In this document: piece by piece, positions 28,104 to 37,570 of the stretch
How the letters are laid out: every line of letters starts with the position of its first letter
Position numbering within the stretch: position 1 is the first letter of the stretch
DNA from: Candidatus Hydrogenedentota bacterium
Lineage (GTDB): Bacteria; Hydrogenedentota; Hydrogenedentia; Hydrogenedentales; JAEUWI01
Assembly: GCA_024280935.1 (NCBI GenBank)
Contig: JAJRPE010000548.1
Span: 1 to 44,699 of the forward strand
DNA length: 44,699 bases
Direction of reading: 5' to 3'
Made by a program: the position numbers and the translations under genes
The notes under the pieces: model-generated
Told to the model about the DNA's origin: nothing
The model's database searches: none
What the model saw: only the letters and a program-made list of their open reading frames with translations

Positions 28104-29528
28104 CTATCCGCGATAATAGGGGGCCTTGAGGCTCCAACCGTTGTTGTATTTGCGGTAGGCGTGTTTGTTGGCAGCCTTGACGGCTTTGCGGTCCGCGCCG
28201 GTGAACTTCTGCTTGTCGGCGTCCCAGCCGAGCTTCGCGCCGCCCGCGACATAGGAACAGGTACCCAAGTGGCAGAGGCGGGTCGTGTTATGAATAACCT
28301 CCACGGTCGAGATGGGGTTCTCGCCACTGCGGACACAGTTGGCGAAGTTTTCCCAGTGGGGCGGATTCAGTTCCTCATAGGGTGCCACCTTTATTTCCTC
28401 CAGAGTTCTCTTCCCCTTCTCTGCATTATTGTCCGTCGCCCAGACTTGATATCCGCCACGAGAGACTTGGAGGCTGCCAAGGGTGCCGTGGAATAGGATG
28501 CCGTGTCTATCGGCATCCTCTGGTACGTGACCGTTCCACACACGGTTTTCAAAGCTCAGGGTGAAGTCGTCGAACTCAAAAAGCACGTCCATCGTGTCAG
28601 GCGTTGTGCGGTTGTCCTGCAGGACCCACTTGCCACCGTTGGTCACCACAGACTTCGGCTGCAGGTTGGGTGTTACGTCTTCGTCTTCCATGGCCCAGAG
28701 GGCGATGTCGAGGAGGTGAGCGCCCCAATCGGTAATCTTGCCGCCCGAGTAATCGAGGAACCAACGGAAATTATAGATCATGCGGTTGCTGTTGATGGGG
28801 ACGTGTTCCGTCCAGCCTTGGTAGAGATCCCAGTCGAGGCCTTCATACTTCCCCACGCCCGATTCTCCCATGCCGATACCCGCGATTCCGTCCTTGTCGT
28901 GAATCCAGGTTTCCACGCGGTGGACTTTACCGATATAGCCCGACCGGATCATCTGGACGGCTTCCTGGAAATGCTTGCCGCTGCGCTGCATGTTACCAGC
29001 CTGGAACACGACGTTGTTTTGCCGCACCGCATCCACCATAGCTTGACCTTCCTTGATTGTCGTGGCGGCCGGCTTCTCGCAATAGATCGCTTTGCCGGCG
29101 ACGGCTGCGTACAGCGTGGGCAGACAGTGCCAGTGGTCTGGTGTGGCGATGACAACCGCGTCCACATCCTTGTTGTCGATAATATCGCGGAAGTCGTGAT
29201 GACGGCTCGGATCGAGGCCGGGCTTTTTCTTTGCAATGCCATGCGCCCGATTGAGGTGTTCGGGATACAGATCACAGAGGGCGATAGGTTCCATATCATT
29301 GCGTCTCATCGCGAAAATTAAATTGGCGGTACCCATGCCGCCCACGCCGATGTGGCCCGTTCGTATCTTCTCGTTGGCACCGAGGATGGTGGATGGCAGA
29401 ATGGATTTGTAGACGCCCGCGTTGGCGCTCTGGGCGGTGGCTGCGGTGGCCCCCGCTACGGCTGCCGCCGTCTTGATAAAGTTACGACGACTTTTCGATG
29501 TCTTGTGGGTCTTCGGTTGTTTTGACAT
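28104..29528 (-). CDS. Tat-signal Gfo/Idh/MocA family oxidoreductase (paralogue 1 of a tandem pair)
   Basis: MSKQPKTHKTSKSRRNFIKTAAAVAGATAATAQSANAGVYKS; IRTGHIGVGGMGTANL; DAVVIATPDHWHCLPTLYAAVAGKAIYCEKPAATTI. Longer ORF to 30074 is not supported upstream of the Tat signal. Confidence 0.9.
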   Translation of the reverse strand: MSKQPKTHKTSKSRRNFIKTAAAVAGATAATAQSANAGVYKSILPSTILGANEKIRTGHIGVGGMGTANLIFAMRRNDMEPIALCDLYPEHLNRAHGIAKKKPGLDPSRHHDFRDIIDNKDVDAVVIATPDHWHCLPTLYAAVAGKAIYCEKPAATTIKEGQAMVDAVRQNNVVFQAGNMQRSGKHFQEAVQMIRSGYIGKVHRVETWIHDKDGIAGIGMGESGVGKYEGLDWDLYQGWTEHVPINSNRMIYNFRWFLDYSGGKITDWGAHLLDIALWAMEDEDVTPNLQPKSVVTNGGKWVLQDNRTTPDTMDVLFEFDDFTLSFENRVWNGHVPEDADRHGILFHGTLGSLQVSRGGYQVWATDNNAEKGKRTLEEIKVAPYEELNPPHWENFANCVRSGENPISTVEVIHNTTRLCHLGTCSYVAGGAKLGWDADKQKFTGADRKAVKAANKHAYRKYNNGWSLKAPYYRG

Positions 29529-29766
29529 TGCGATAACTCCCTCCTGCCTGGTTTTGGTGGTTGCTCTCGAAGGTCCTGTAGTGGCCTTGCAGTGTCCATG
29601 GTACGCCGGGCTTGGACTTCTTTTCAAAATCCGATGCACCGTTTTGGACAATCGTAAGCATTCACGGGGAAGATCAGGGACTGACACGCCCCGAACAGCG
29701 TAGATTGTTTTCGTTAACACGAAATAGTACGTATCCTCTTGGCTCAAGGGCAAGCACGTTAACGGA

Positions 29767-29817
29767 TGTCCCGTCGTTGGCGGAAGATCCACAGATTTCT
29801 CCGCCAACGACGGGACA
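29767..29817. promoter_or_regulatory. 18-bp perfect inverted repeat upstream of paralogue 1
   Basis: TGTCCCGTCGTTGGCGGA (29767-29784)/TCCGCCAACGACGGGACA (29800-29817), 15-nt spacer. Confidence 0.6.
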
Positions 29818-30031
29818 CGGACCTTTGAGTAACCTTGCTTCCACAAGGTTCCGTGATAAAGTCGTACACCGCTGTGCATACCGGAGGTGCTTGTCCGTGT
29901 CGGTCCCTTATGAACCTGTGAACGCTTACGGACAACCAACGTATCACCACAAACACTACGTGCGTTTTCGACACCCACCGTGCGCGTTATGTCGGGCTGG
30001 AAAGCCCAACCCCCTTGCCCGTAGCACCCAG

Positions 30032-30069
30032 AAAAAAACGCGGCATCTTCCGAAGGGAAGACGCCGCGT
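30032..30069 (-). terminator. Intrinsic terminator downstream of the 30096-31523 gene
   Basis: Same 14-bp stem and T7 run as at 28040-28077, with one substitution that leaves a G-U pair in the - strand RNA. Confidence 0.88.
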
Positions 30070-30095
30070 GGCATTGATGTCTGGTTATGGGCTAA

Positions 30096-31523
30096 TTATC
30101 CGCGATAATAGGGGGCCTTGAGACTCCAGCCGTTGTTGTATTTGCGGTAGGCGTGTTTGTTGGCTTTTTTCACGGCCTTACGGTCTGCGCCGGTGAACTT
30201 CTGCTTGTCGGCATCCCAACCAAGCTTTGCACCGCCCGCTACGTAGGAACAGGTACCCAAGTGACAAAGGCGGGTCGTGTTGTGGATAACTTCCACCGTC
30301 GAGATGGGATTTTCGCCGCTGCGAACACAGTTGGCGAAATTTTCCCAGTGGGGCTCGTTGAGGGGACCGTAGGGCGCGACCTTTTTCTCTTCGAGGGTCT
30401 TCTTGCCCTTATCGGCATTGTTGTCGGTCGCCCAGACCTGGTATCCGCCACGGGAAACCTGAAGGCTTCCCAGGGTGCCGTGGAACATGATGCCGTGGCT
30501 GTCGGCATCCGCCGGTACATGGCCGTTCCAGACGCGGTTCTCGAAGCTCATGGTGAAGTCGTCGAACTCAAAGAGCACGTCCATGGTATCGGGGGTGGTG
30601 CGGTTGTCTTCCAGGACCCATTTTCCGCCGTTGGCGACGACGGACTTGGGCTGAAGATTGGGCTTCACGTCTTCGTCTTCCATGGCCCATAGGGCGATGT
30701 CGAGAAGGTGGGCACCCCAGTCGGTAATTTTGCCGCCCGAGTAATCGAGGAACCAACGGAAGTTGTAGATCCATCGGTTGGTGTTGAAGGGGACGTGTTT
30801 GGTCCAGCCCTGGTGGAAATCCCAGTCCAAGCCCCGTTCTTCATACTTGGCTTGGTCATTCTCGCCCATGCCAATCCCGGCGATGGGTTCGTTGTCGTGA
30901 ATCCATGTCTCTACGCGATGGACCTTGCCAATATAGCCCGACCGAATCATCTGGACGGCTTCCTGGAAGTGCTGGCCGCTACGCTGCATGTTGCCCGCCT
31001 GGAAGACCACATTATTACTGCGGACTGCCTTGACCATGGCCGCGCCTTCTTCGATGGTCGTGGCAGCGGGCTTTTCGCAGTAAATCGCCTTGCCCGCGTC
31101 GGCGGCGTGCAGGGTGCAGAGGCAGTGCCAGTGATCGGGCGTGGCGATGACCACCGCGTCCACATCTTTGTTTTCAATGATTTCACGGAAGTCGTGGTGC
31201 TTGGTGGGGTCGAGACCGGGCTTGCGTTTGGCCAAGGTATGGGCCTTGTCGAGATTCTTCTGATACAAGTCGCAGAGTGCGATAGGTTCCATGTCATTTC
31301 GCTTCATGACGAAGACGAGATCGGCACTGCCCATGCCGCCCACGCCGATATGGCCGGTGCGGATCTTCTCGTTGGCACCAAGAATGGTGGACGGAAGAAT
31401 GGATTTGTAGACACCCGCGCTGGCGCTCTGGGCTGCGGCCACGGTAGCGCCCGCAGCAGCGGCGGTCTTGATGAATTTACGGCGACTCTCCGTCGCTTTT
31501 GGGGTCTTGGGTGTTTCTGACAT
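30096..31523 (-). CDS. Tat-signal Gfo/Idh/MocA family oxidoreductase (paralogue 2 of a tandem pair)
   Basis: MSETPKTPKATESRRKFIKTAAAAGATVAAAQSASAGVYKSILPSTILGANEKIRTGHIGVGGMGSADLV; nearly collinear with 28104-29528. Confidence 0.9.
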   Translation of the reverse strand: MSETPKTPKATESRRKFIKTAAAAGATVAAAQSASAGVYKSILPSTILGANEKIRTGHIGVGGMGSADLVFVMKRNDMEPIALCDLYQKNLDKAHTLAKRKPGLDPTKHHDFREIIENKDVDAVVIATPDHWHCLCTLHAADAGKAIYCEKPAATTIEEGAAMVKAVRSNNVVFQAGNMQRSGQHFQEAVQMIRSGYIGKVHRVETWIHDNEPIAGIGMGENDQAKYEERGLDWDFHQGWTKHVPFNTNRWIYNFRWFLDYSGGKITDWGAHLLDIALWAMEDEDVKPNLQPKSVVANGGKWVLEDNRTTPDTMDVLFEFDDFTMSFENRVWNGHVPADADSHGIMFHGTLGSLQVSRGGYQVWATDNNADKGKKTLEEKKVAPYGPLNEPHWENFANCVRSGENPISTVEVIHNTTRLCHLGTCSYVAGGAKLGWDADKQKFTGADRKAVKKANKHAYRKYNNGWSLKAPYYRG

Positions 31524-31773
31524 TAGGGTAAGTTCCTCCAGCCGATGGTGTTGGTTGTTTAATCAGGTTTCTGCAGGCCCGTATTCCCCAAAGTGGTTGG
31601 GCACAAATTGCTGTTCTCAACGAGATCCGGCGAACCGGTATTCGGGCAGCGAGGCCATGATACTCCGGTACCACAGGTTTTTTCAAAACTCAGTCGCGCC
31701 AGGGTAATCTATTGGCAGGACTGCGAAGGCTGTGGTACACTCGAACCGTACTCAGGAAAGGAGTTTTTGGCCC

Positions 31774-32289
31774 ATGGATGAACTGATTGCCCACGTGCAG
31801 GAAAATGCCGTTCTCTATGGCGTTGGCGCGGCTTTCACCCTCCCGCTGATCTATGTGACGCGCAAGTATTCGGTACCTGCGATCTTGTACACGGTGGAAT
31901 ACACGATTTATGCGTGCATCATGCATCTGGTTGTGTGGATTATTGTGGGGGCCACCCGCTGGTTCAAGGAAAGTTCTTCCATGAAGGCGCTGCGGGAGGA
32001 TGGAAAACCCATCGACACGCCGGAGTGGGGCACACCGTTGATTAATTTCTGGGACACGGACGCGTATGACCCTGAAGTCATATGGAAGGTTGAAGTCGGG
32101 TTTCTGGTCGTTGTTATGTTGCTTATGTGGCGGTACAGGCCAATGAAAATACAACGGAGAGCCAAGCGCCAGATGCAGGAGTATGCGTCTTCGGGTTCCA
32201 AGCGGGGCAAGGCAGGAAGCTACAAGGCGGGTGGCCGGGGAAAAGGACGTGGCGGGGGCAAGATCCCACGCGGTACGCGTGGTCGTTAG
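31774..32289 (+). CDS. Hypothetical membrane protein with basic Gly/Lys-rich C-terminal tail
   Basis: MDELIAHVQENAVLYGVGAAFTLPLIYVTRKYS..., two to three hydrophobic segments, tail SGSKRGKAGSYKAGGRGKGRGGGKIPRGTRGR. Confidence 0.6.
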   Translation: MDELIAHVQENAVLYGVGAAFTLPLIYVTRKYSVPAILYTVEYTIYACIMHLVVWIIVGATRWFKESSSMKALREDGKPIDTPEWGTPLINFWDTDAYDPEVIWKVEVGFLVVVMLLMWRYRPMKIQRRAKRQMQEYASSGSKRGKAGSYKAGGRGKGRGGGKIPRGTRGR

Positions 32290-32522
32290 ATTAGCCGTTG
32301 ACACCGCCCGATCTGTCGGCGCGAATGGGTGCCCCGGAACCCCTAAACACAGTATTCTTTTTTTTCGGAAAATTATCAAAACATCCCTACGCGCTAGAGC
32401 CTCAAGGGCTTGCTTGGGTCCATGCGTGCGCGGCGGCGGGAATCTGTTGACAAAACCCTTTACATTTCGTGCGTCCGGTGTATAATGTCCTATGATCCTT
32501 TGGTGCGAAATAGCGACCATGG

Positions 32523-32711
32523 ATGAGAGGTGTCGGTGGTGTGTTTAGGACCGTATACCTTGTCATCATGGTGGGCGTTATCGCGCTCGTTACGCTTCTG
32601 AGTGTGCCGTGGCTCTTTCGCAGGCGTTGCACAAAGTGTGGTGCCTGGAACGGGCTGGAGGCATCGCGTTGCAAGCAATGTTCGGAGGCTTTGCCGACGG
32701 ACTATGAATAG
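32523..32711 (+). CDS. Small protein with one TM segment and a zinc ribbon
   Basis: VYLVIMVGVIALVTLLSVPWLFRRRCTKCGAWNGLEASRCKQCSEAL (two CxxC). Confidence 0.5.
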   Translation: MRGVGGVFRTVYLVIMVGVIALVTLLSVPWLFRRRCTKCGAWNGLEASRCKQCSEALPTDYE

Positions 32712-32819
32712 CGTGCATCGCGCTACGTATAATTTGTCGTTTGGTGCCTTGTTTTCAGCGAAGGCCGAATAGCAAGGAATTGCTGTGGCAAAGGTTGGTC
32801 AGGACTAAGAATCCTGGTA

Positions 32820-34400
32820 TTGGCCCTGCCACTCTATGCAGTAAAACCTGGTGGAGACTCTTTTGTGGCCGCGAAAGTGAATTGTTCGATATGTGGGAAG
32901 CTGACGGATCCGTCGCTGGAGAATTGCCCCCATTGTGGTTCCCCAAATGAGACGGGCGGCTCTCCTGCGTCCTCTTCGTCGGAGGATGTGAGAGACGCAA
33001 AGGGCGATCAATGCCCGTCTTGTGGCTCTCCGGTGCAGGATGGTGACATCGTCTGTGTTCGGTGTGGGGTAAACCTGCTCACGGGCGATCAGGTGGCTCA
33101 AAAACAGGAGGTCGAAACGGAGGACGAGACTAATCGGACACCCTACGTTGTTGGGACGCTGGCGGTGGTCGTTGTCGTACTGGTGGCGGCCCTTGCTTTT
33201 GTGTTGCTTCAAGATCCGATAAAGGACGCACGCCAGAAGGCCCGCTTCGGTGACATTCTTGGCGCGATCAATATTCTTCAGAAGCACACGGATACTGAAG
33301 AAGACGATGTCGATGCCTTTGCGATGCTGGGTCGACTCTACTGGCAGGCGCAACAATACCCGGATGCATCCACGGCCTTTGATACCGCATCGCGCTTGCG
33401 CGCATCCGACGAAGACCTTGCATTCATGGCCGTACTCGCGGCGGGGAAAATACCCGGCGACGCGGCGGCGGGCCGACAATTATCGGCGTTGAAACGAATG
33501 GTCGCGAATCACCCGAACAACGAGCGGGCGCAAAAGATGCTGACGCTGGCCTTGGGTGCCGCCGGGGACTTGTCCGCAAGCGCCAGCAGTTTGTCCGCAT
33601 GGGCAACACTGGCCGGGATGCCCGGCGAGGTGGATAAATTTCGCGGAATTGTCAGCGCCATGGACGGCGACTATGTGACCGCCCATCAGGCCCTTGACAC
33701 GGCGGACGCATCGGATCGCGATGCCCGGTTTGCCCAGGGGTATCTGGCAAGTCTTGAAGGAAAATCGGAAGCTGCTTCCGCGATGTTGGCGGAAGCACTG
33801 GGATCGTCCGATGGCGATGCCCCAGAGGCCTCCTCGCGCTTAGGCCTTCTCTACATGGCTCAGGGTGAATTTGACAAGGCCCTTCCCCTGTTGCGCCCAT
33901 TGCCGGGCAGCCAGACTTCGGCCAGCACACGTTTTTTTTACGCCCTTTGCCTCCAGACATCAGGATTGGGTGAAGAGGCGTTAATGGAATTTGACCGTCT
34001 GGTGTCAAGCGGTGGGGCTTTTGCCCGGGAATCCGCAGTGCAGATGGGAATCCTCTACATCGAGCGCGATCAGTTGGAGCGGGCGGAGGAATCAATGCGC
34101 AAGGCGCGCACGTTTGGCACTTCACCGCGCTTGTACACGGTTGAAGGCCAGATAGCGGCGTTCCAGGGGAATCCTGATCGTGCGCAGGCATCTTTCCGCA
34201 AGGCGATTCAGGAGGATGGCGACTACCCCGCAGCGCATCTTGAGCACGGTTTGGTCTACGTTCGACGTGGCGCCTTATCAGAGGGCGTGCGTGAGTTGGA
34301 ACGCTACCTGCAATTGGCCGATGCGAATGTGGAAGGTGGCCGGGTCCACGAAGTGGATCTTTTGGTCAAACAGTTGCAGCAAGCCTTGAACCGCAGATAG
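32820..34400 (+). CDS. Double zinc-ribbon, single-TM, TPR-repeat protein
   Basis: CSICGKLTDPSLENCPHCGSPN, CPSCGSPVQDGDIVCVRCGVNL; TM VVGTLAVVVVVLVAALAFVLL; TPR-like repeats. GTG at 32865 is a plausible alternative start. Confidence 0.75.
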   Translation: MALPLYAVKPGGDSFVAAKVNCSICGKLTDPSLENCPHCGSPNETGGSPASSSSEDVRDAKGDQCPSCGSPVQDGDIVCVRCGVNLLTGDQVAQKQEVETEDETNRTPYVVGTLAVVVVVLVAALAFVLLQDPIKDARQKARFGDILGAINILQKHTDTEEDDVDAFAMLGRLYWQAQQYPDASTAFDTASRLRASDEDLAFMAVLAAGKIPGDAAAGRQLSALKRMVANHPNNERAQKMLTLALGAAGDLSASASSLSAWATLAGMPGEVDKFRGIVSAMDGDYVTAHQALDTADASDRDARFAQGYLASLEGKSEAASAMLAEALGSSDGDAPEASSRLGLLYMAQGEFDKALPLLRPLPGSQTSASTRFFYALCLQTSGLGEEALMEFDRLVSSGGAFARESAVQMGILYIERDQLERAEESMRKARTFGTSPRLYTVEGQIAAFQGNPDRAQASFRKAIQEDGDYPAAHLEHGLVYVRRGALSEGVRELERYLQLADANVEGGRVHEVDLLVKQLQQALNRR

Positions 34401-34464
34401 TGACGCGCTGTCCGATCTGCGACAGGCATTGCCCCAAATTCAATAACGTAACGGAGAAAGCCCG

Positions 34465-35901
34465 ATGCTATATAGAATAACTATTGGACTGCTTGCGACG
34501 ATCCTGCTTGTGCCCGCCTTGGCGTGGGGTCCAAAGGCCCAGCTGGCCATCAGCACGACCGCCATGCACCTCCTTTCTAAAGAGGGCAACATCCCCTTAA
34601 CAAAAATGGGGAAATCGGTGCGCCGTGGCGCAACGGAGTCGCAAGCTGCTCTTGCCATACTGTATCCAGATATGGATATTGGTCCGATCCAGGCAATCGA
34701 GGCGGATATGATACTGCTGACTGCGGCCCGCGGCAACAAGCTCGACCACTATTACGCGTATCGCATGGGCGCGTTAGGAAAACTGGTGGCCCGGACCACG
34801 GCACCCATGGCGACGGTCGATGTGAGTTTTCGAAATCTTTATTTTGCCGATGTGGAACGGGCAATCGAGTCTACTTCGGTGTCCATTCAGCAACGAGAAA
34901 CCGTTGACCCGCAGCTCTATTTCACTCGGCGGATAGCCGAAGCCAACGCAAACAACGATATAATTCTGAAGGAATACCAGGGAGGTATAGGCATTTCCGG
35001 TGTGGCGGGTAGCCTGTTGAGCGCGGATACAAGCCGGTCCGCCCGTGCCGTGGCGGATGTGTGGCTGACGATATTGTCCAATTCTCAGATTAGTGGAAAT
35101 GTGTCTCCCGAAATGCTTCGGGACTACGGGCTTCGCGGCATGCGTTTTTACATCAGTCGAAAGAATGCGTCGGCCATGGATGCTGCCGAGAAGCGCTACG
35201 CACGCCTGGCCGCACCCACTTCGGCATCACTGGTTGAGCTTGGGGATTTGTATTTCAGGGCGGAGTATTTTGAGCGGGCCGTGCAGAAATACCAAGAGGC
35301 CTTGTCGATGGATCCCGAGCGGCGGGAAGTTATTGCCAAGATATCGGACTACTATGTAGCCAAGGGTGATCGAGAGCTTGAAAACGAGCAACTTGAGGCC
35401 GCGCTTAATTCCCTTCAAAAGGCCGTTGATACGAACCCACTTCATGAAACGGCGGAAGGCAAGCGCCTCGTAGTGGCTAAGTTAATCGAAGAGCGCGATG
35501 GCCGCATGGCGCGCAATCAAGCCTTAATCGAGCGAGCGGAGCAGTTTGGAAATATGGCGGAGGAAGAGGCGCTGCGTGGTCGCCACGCGGAAGCTATTGA
35601 TCTGATTCGCGAAGCGATGAACACCTATGAGGAAGTTAGCGACGAATTCCCGATGGAGTTCAATCTTCGTGAGCGGGGCTTGAACCAGCTTCGCTTGCGA
35701 GTCCAAGCCTACAAGAACGAGATCATGAACAATGCCGAGGTTTTCAGCGGCAGCGGTTACGTGCAAGATGTGCGGCGTCTGGTGGAGGAACATGGCGACG
35801 GAATGGATGTTGCGGGCCTGAAAGCGATCTTGGAACGCGCTTACAACGCAGAGTATGCCGCACTTGAGCAAAGCTACGGGGAGAAACTGAATACACCCTG
35901 A
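34465..35901 (+). CDS. Secreted TPR-containing protein
   Basis: Signal peptide MLYRITIGLLATILLVPALAWG; TPR SLVELGDLYFRAEYFERAVQKYQEALSMDPER. Confidence 0.7.
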   Translation: MLYRITIGLLATILLVPALAWGPKAQLAISTTAMHLLSKEGNIPLTKMGKSVRRGATESQAALAILYPDMDIGPIQAIEADMILLTAARGNKLDHYYAYRMGALGKLVARTTAPMATVDVSFRNLYFADVERAIESTSVSIQQRETVDPQLYFTRRIAEANANNDIILKEYQGGIGISGVAGSLLSADTSRSARAVADVWLTILSNSQISGNVSPEMLRDYGLRGMRFYISRKNASAMDAAEKRYARLAAPTSASLVELGDLYFRAEYFERAVQKYQEALSMDPERREVIAKISDYYVAKGDRELENEQLEAALNSLQKAVDTNPLHETAEGKRLVVAKLIEERDGRMARNQALIERAEQFGNMAEEEALRGRHAEAIDLIREAMNTYEEVSDEFPMEFNLRERGLNQLRLRVQAYKNEIMNNAEVFSGSGYVQDVRRLVEEHGDGMDVAGLKAILERAYNAEYAALEQSYGEKLNTP

Positions 35902-36145
35902 CGAAAGAGTTGCCACGCTATTCTATCAAAGCTCGAATTGATATCCCCAAACCGTCTGTAGTATGCTACGGACGGTTTTCTTATGGGGCGGAAGACATCA
36001 CAAGGTCATATTGCCAGCCGACACCAATTAAGGTTGTTCGCTGAGATTGCGGCGAAGTGATCTTGCACCACCGGGGTGCCTGTCCCATGACACGCCCCGA
36101 AAACGCCGCCCACCCTGCACACCTTATTTAGAAGGAGATGGAACC

Positions 36146-37171
36146 ATGCCCGTCGTCGATTTTAAGAAGTACTGCGCCATGCTGGACAAGGCGCAGAAAG
36201 AGAATTACGCCTACCCCGCCGTCAATATCACCACGACCGATACGGTGAACGCCGCTATCGAGGGCTTCGCCAAGGCCAAAAGCGACGGCATTATTCAGGT
36301 ATCCACCGGTGGCGGCGCACATGCGTCGGGCAATCTCAAGGACATGGTCCTTGGCTCCATCTCTCTCGCGGACCATTGTCACCGTGTTGCGGCCGAGTAC
36401 GACATCAACATTGCTTTGCACACCGACCACTGCCAACCCGGCAAGGTCGATTCCTTCCTCAAGCCCCTGATCGCAGAGACGGCACGCCGCCGCGCTGCGG
36501 GCCAGCCCAACCTGTTTAACAGCCACATGCTTGATGCCAGCGAATTGCCGCTGAAAGAGAACATGAAGCTTTCCGTCGAGTTGTTGAAGCTCTGCCAAGA
36601 GAATGACATCATCCTCGAAGTGGAAGCTGGCGTGGTCGGCGGCGAAGAAGACGGCGTGGACAATGAGAATACGCCCGCCGAAAAGCTTTACACCTCGCCC
36701 GAAGACATGGTCGAAGTGTATGAAGCCCTCAGCCAGGTTAAAGGTGCCAAGTATATGTTTGCCGCCACCTTCGGCAACGTCCACGGTGTCTACAAGCCCG
36801 GCAACGTCAAATTGACACCCATCATTCTGAAGAATGGCCAGGATGCCGTTATCGCCAAGCACGGCAAAGATGCCGAATTCTGGCTGGTATTCCACGGCGG
36901 CTCCGGCTCCACCGAGGCAGAACTTCGTGAAACGCTGGAATACGGTGTCGTCAAAATGAACATCGACACCGACACCCAGTATGCCTTCACCCGCCCTGTC
37001 GTCGAGCACATGATGCACAACTACGAAGGCGTGCTCAAGATCGAAGGCGAAGTCGGCAACAAGAAAGTCTACGATCCCCGTTCCTGGCTGAAGAAGGCCC
37101 GCGACAACATGGCCGATCGCATCGCCAAGGCGTGCGACGACCTCCGCAGCACCGGCAAGACCATGGGCTAA
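36146..37171 (+). CDS. Class II fructose-bisphosphate aldolase
   Basis: YAYPAVNITTTDTVNAAIEGF, NIALHTDHCQPGKVDSFLKPL, EVEAGVVGGEEDGV, FHGGSGS, MNIDTDTQYAFT. AGAAGGAGATG Shine-Dalgarno upstream of ATG 36146. Confidence 0.92.
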   Translation: MPVVDFKKYCAMLDKAQKENYAYPAVNITTTDTVNAAIEGFAKAKSDGIIQVSTGGGAHASGNLKDMVLGSISLADHCHRVAAEYDINIALHTDHCQPGKVDSFLKPLIAETARRRAAGQPNLFNSHMLDASELPLKENMKLSVELLKLCQENDIILEVEAGVVGGEEDGVDNENTPAEKLYTSPEDMVEVYEALSQVKGAKYMFAATFGNVHGVYKPGNVKLTPIILKNGQDAVIAKHGKDAEFWLVFHGGSGSTEAELRETLEYGVVKMNIDTDTQYAFTRPVVEHMMHNYEGVLKIEGEVGNKKVYDPRSWLKKARDNMADRIAKACDDLRSTGKTMG

Positions 37172-37320
37172 AGTGGCTGCGCCACACCCCGCTTAAAAAT
37201 CAGGCCCGCCCCTCGGAAATGAGTTCGCTCTTTCTGGGGGGCGGCTTCTTTGTCTTGGGGTTGACGATGCCATGCTGCGTCGTAATGAAACCCAAGGGAC
37301 ATAAGAGACGGCCCACACAC

Positions 37321-37350
37321 CGTCATTCCCACGAACGTGGGAATCCAGAA
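37321..37350. repeat. Short palindromic repeat of the CGTCATTCCC...GGGAATCCAG type
   Basis: CGTCATTCCCACGAACGTGGGAATCCAGAA; perfect palindrome ATTCCCACG aa CGTGGGAAT. Confidence 0.75.
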
Positions 37351-37570
37351 CGTGGCTGGGTTTCCCCTGAGAAAAACTGCTCCCCAGCGTTCAACCGGGA
37401 TTGAGGCGCTGCTTTTGCGCCCATACAGTGAACGCTTACGGCTGTCCTTCACCGTTATGGCCCGAGCGCCTTACGTCCCTTGAGTCTCTCAGGTCCCTTT
37501 CTTGCTTCGCCGGATCACGGTATAATACCCAAGCGGTCGCTACCCTTAATTACTTGGAGTACTCACCATC

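Noticed and set aside
29529-30074. N-terminal 182-aa extension of the 28104-30074 ORF
   Set aside because: The Tat signal MSKQPKTHKTSKSRRNFIK marks the true start at 29528; the upstream part overlaps the terminator and intergenic repeat.
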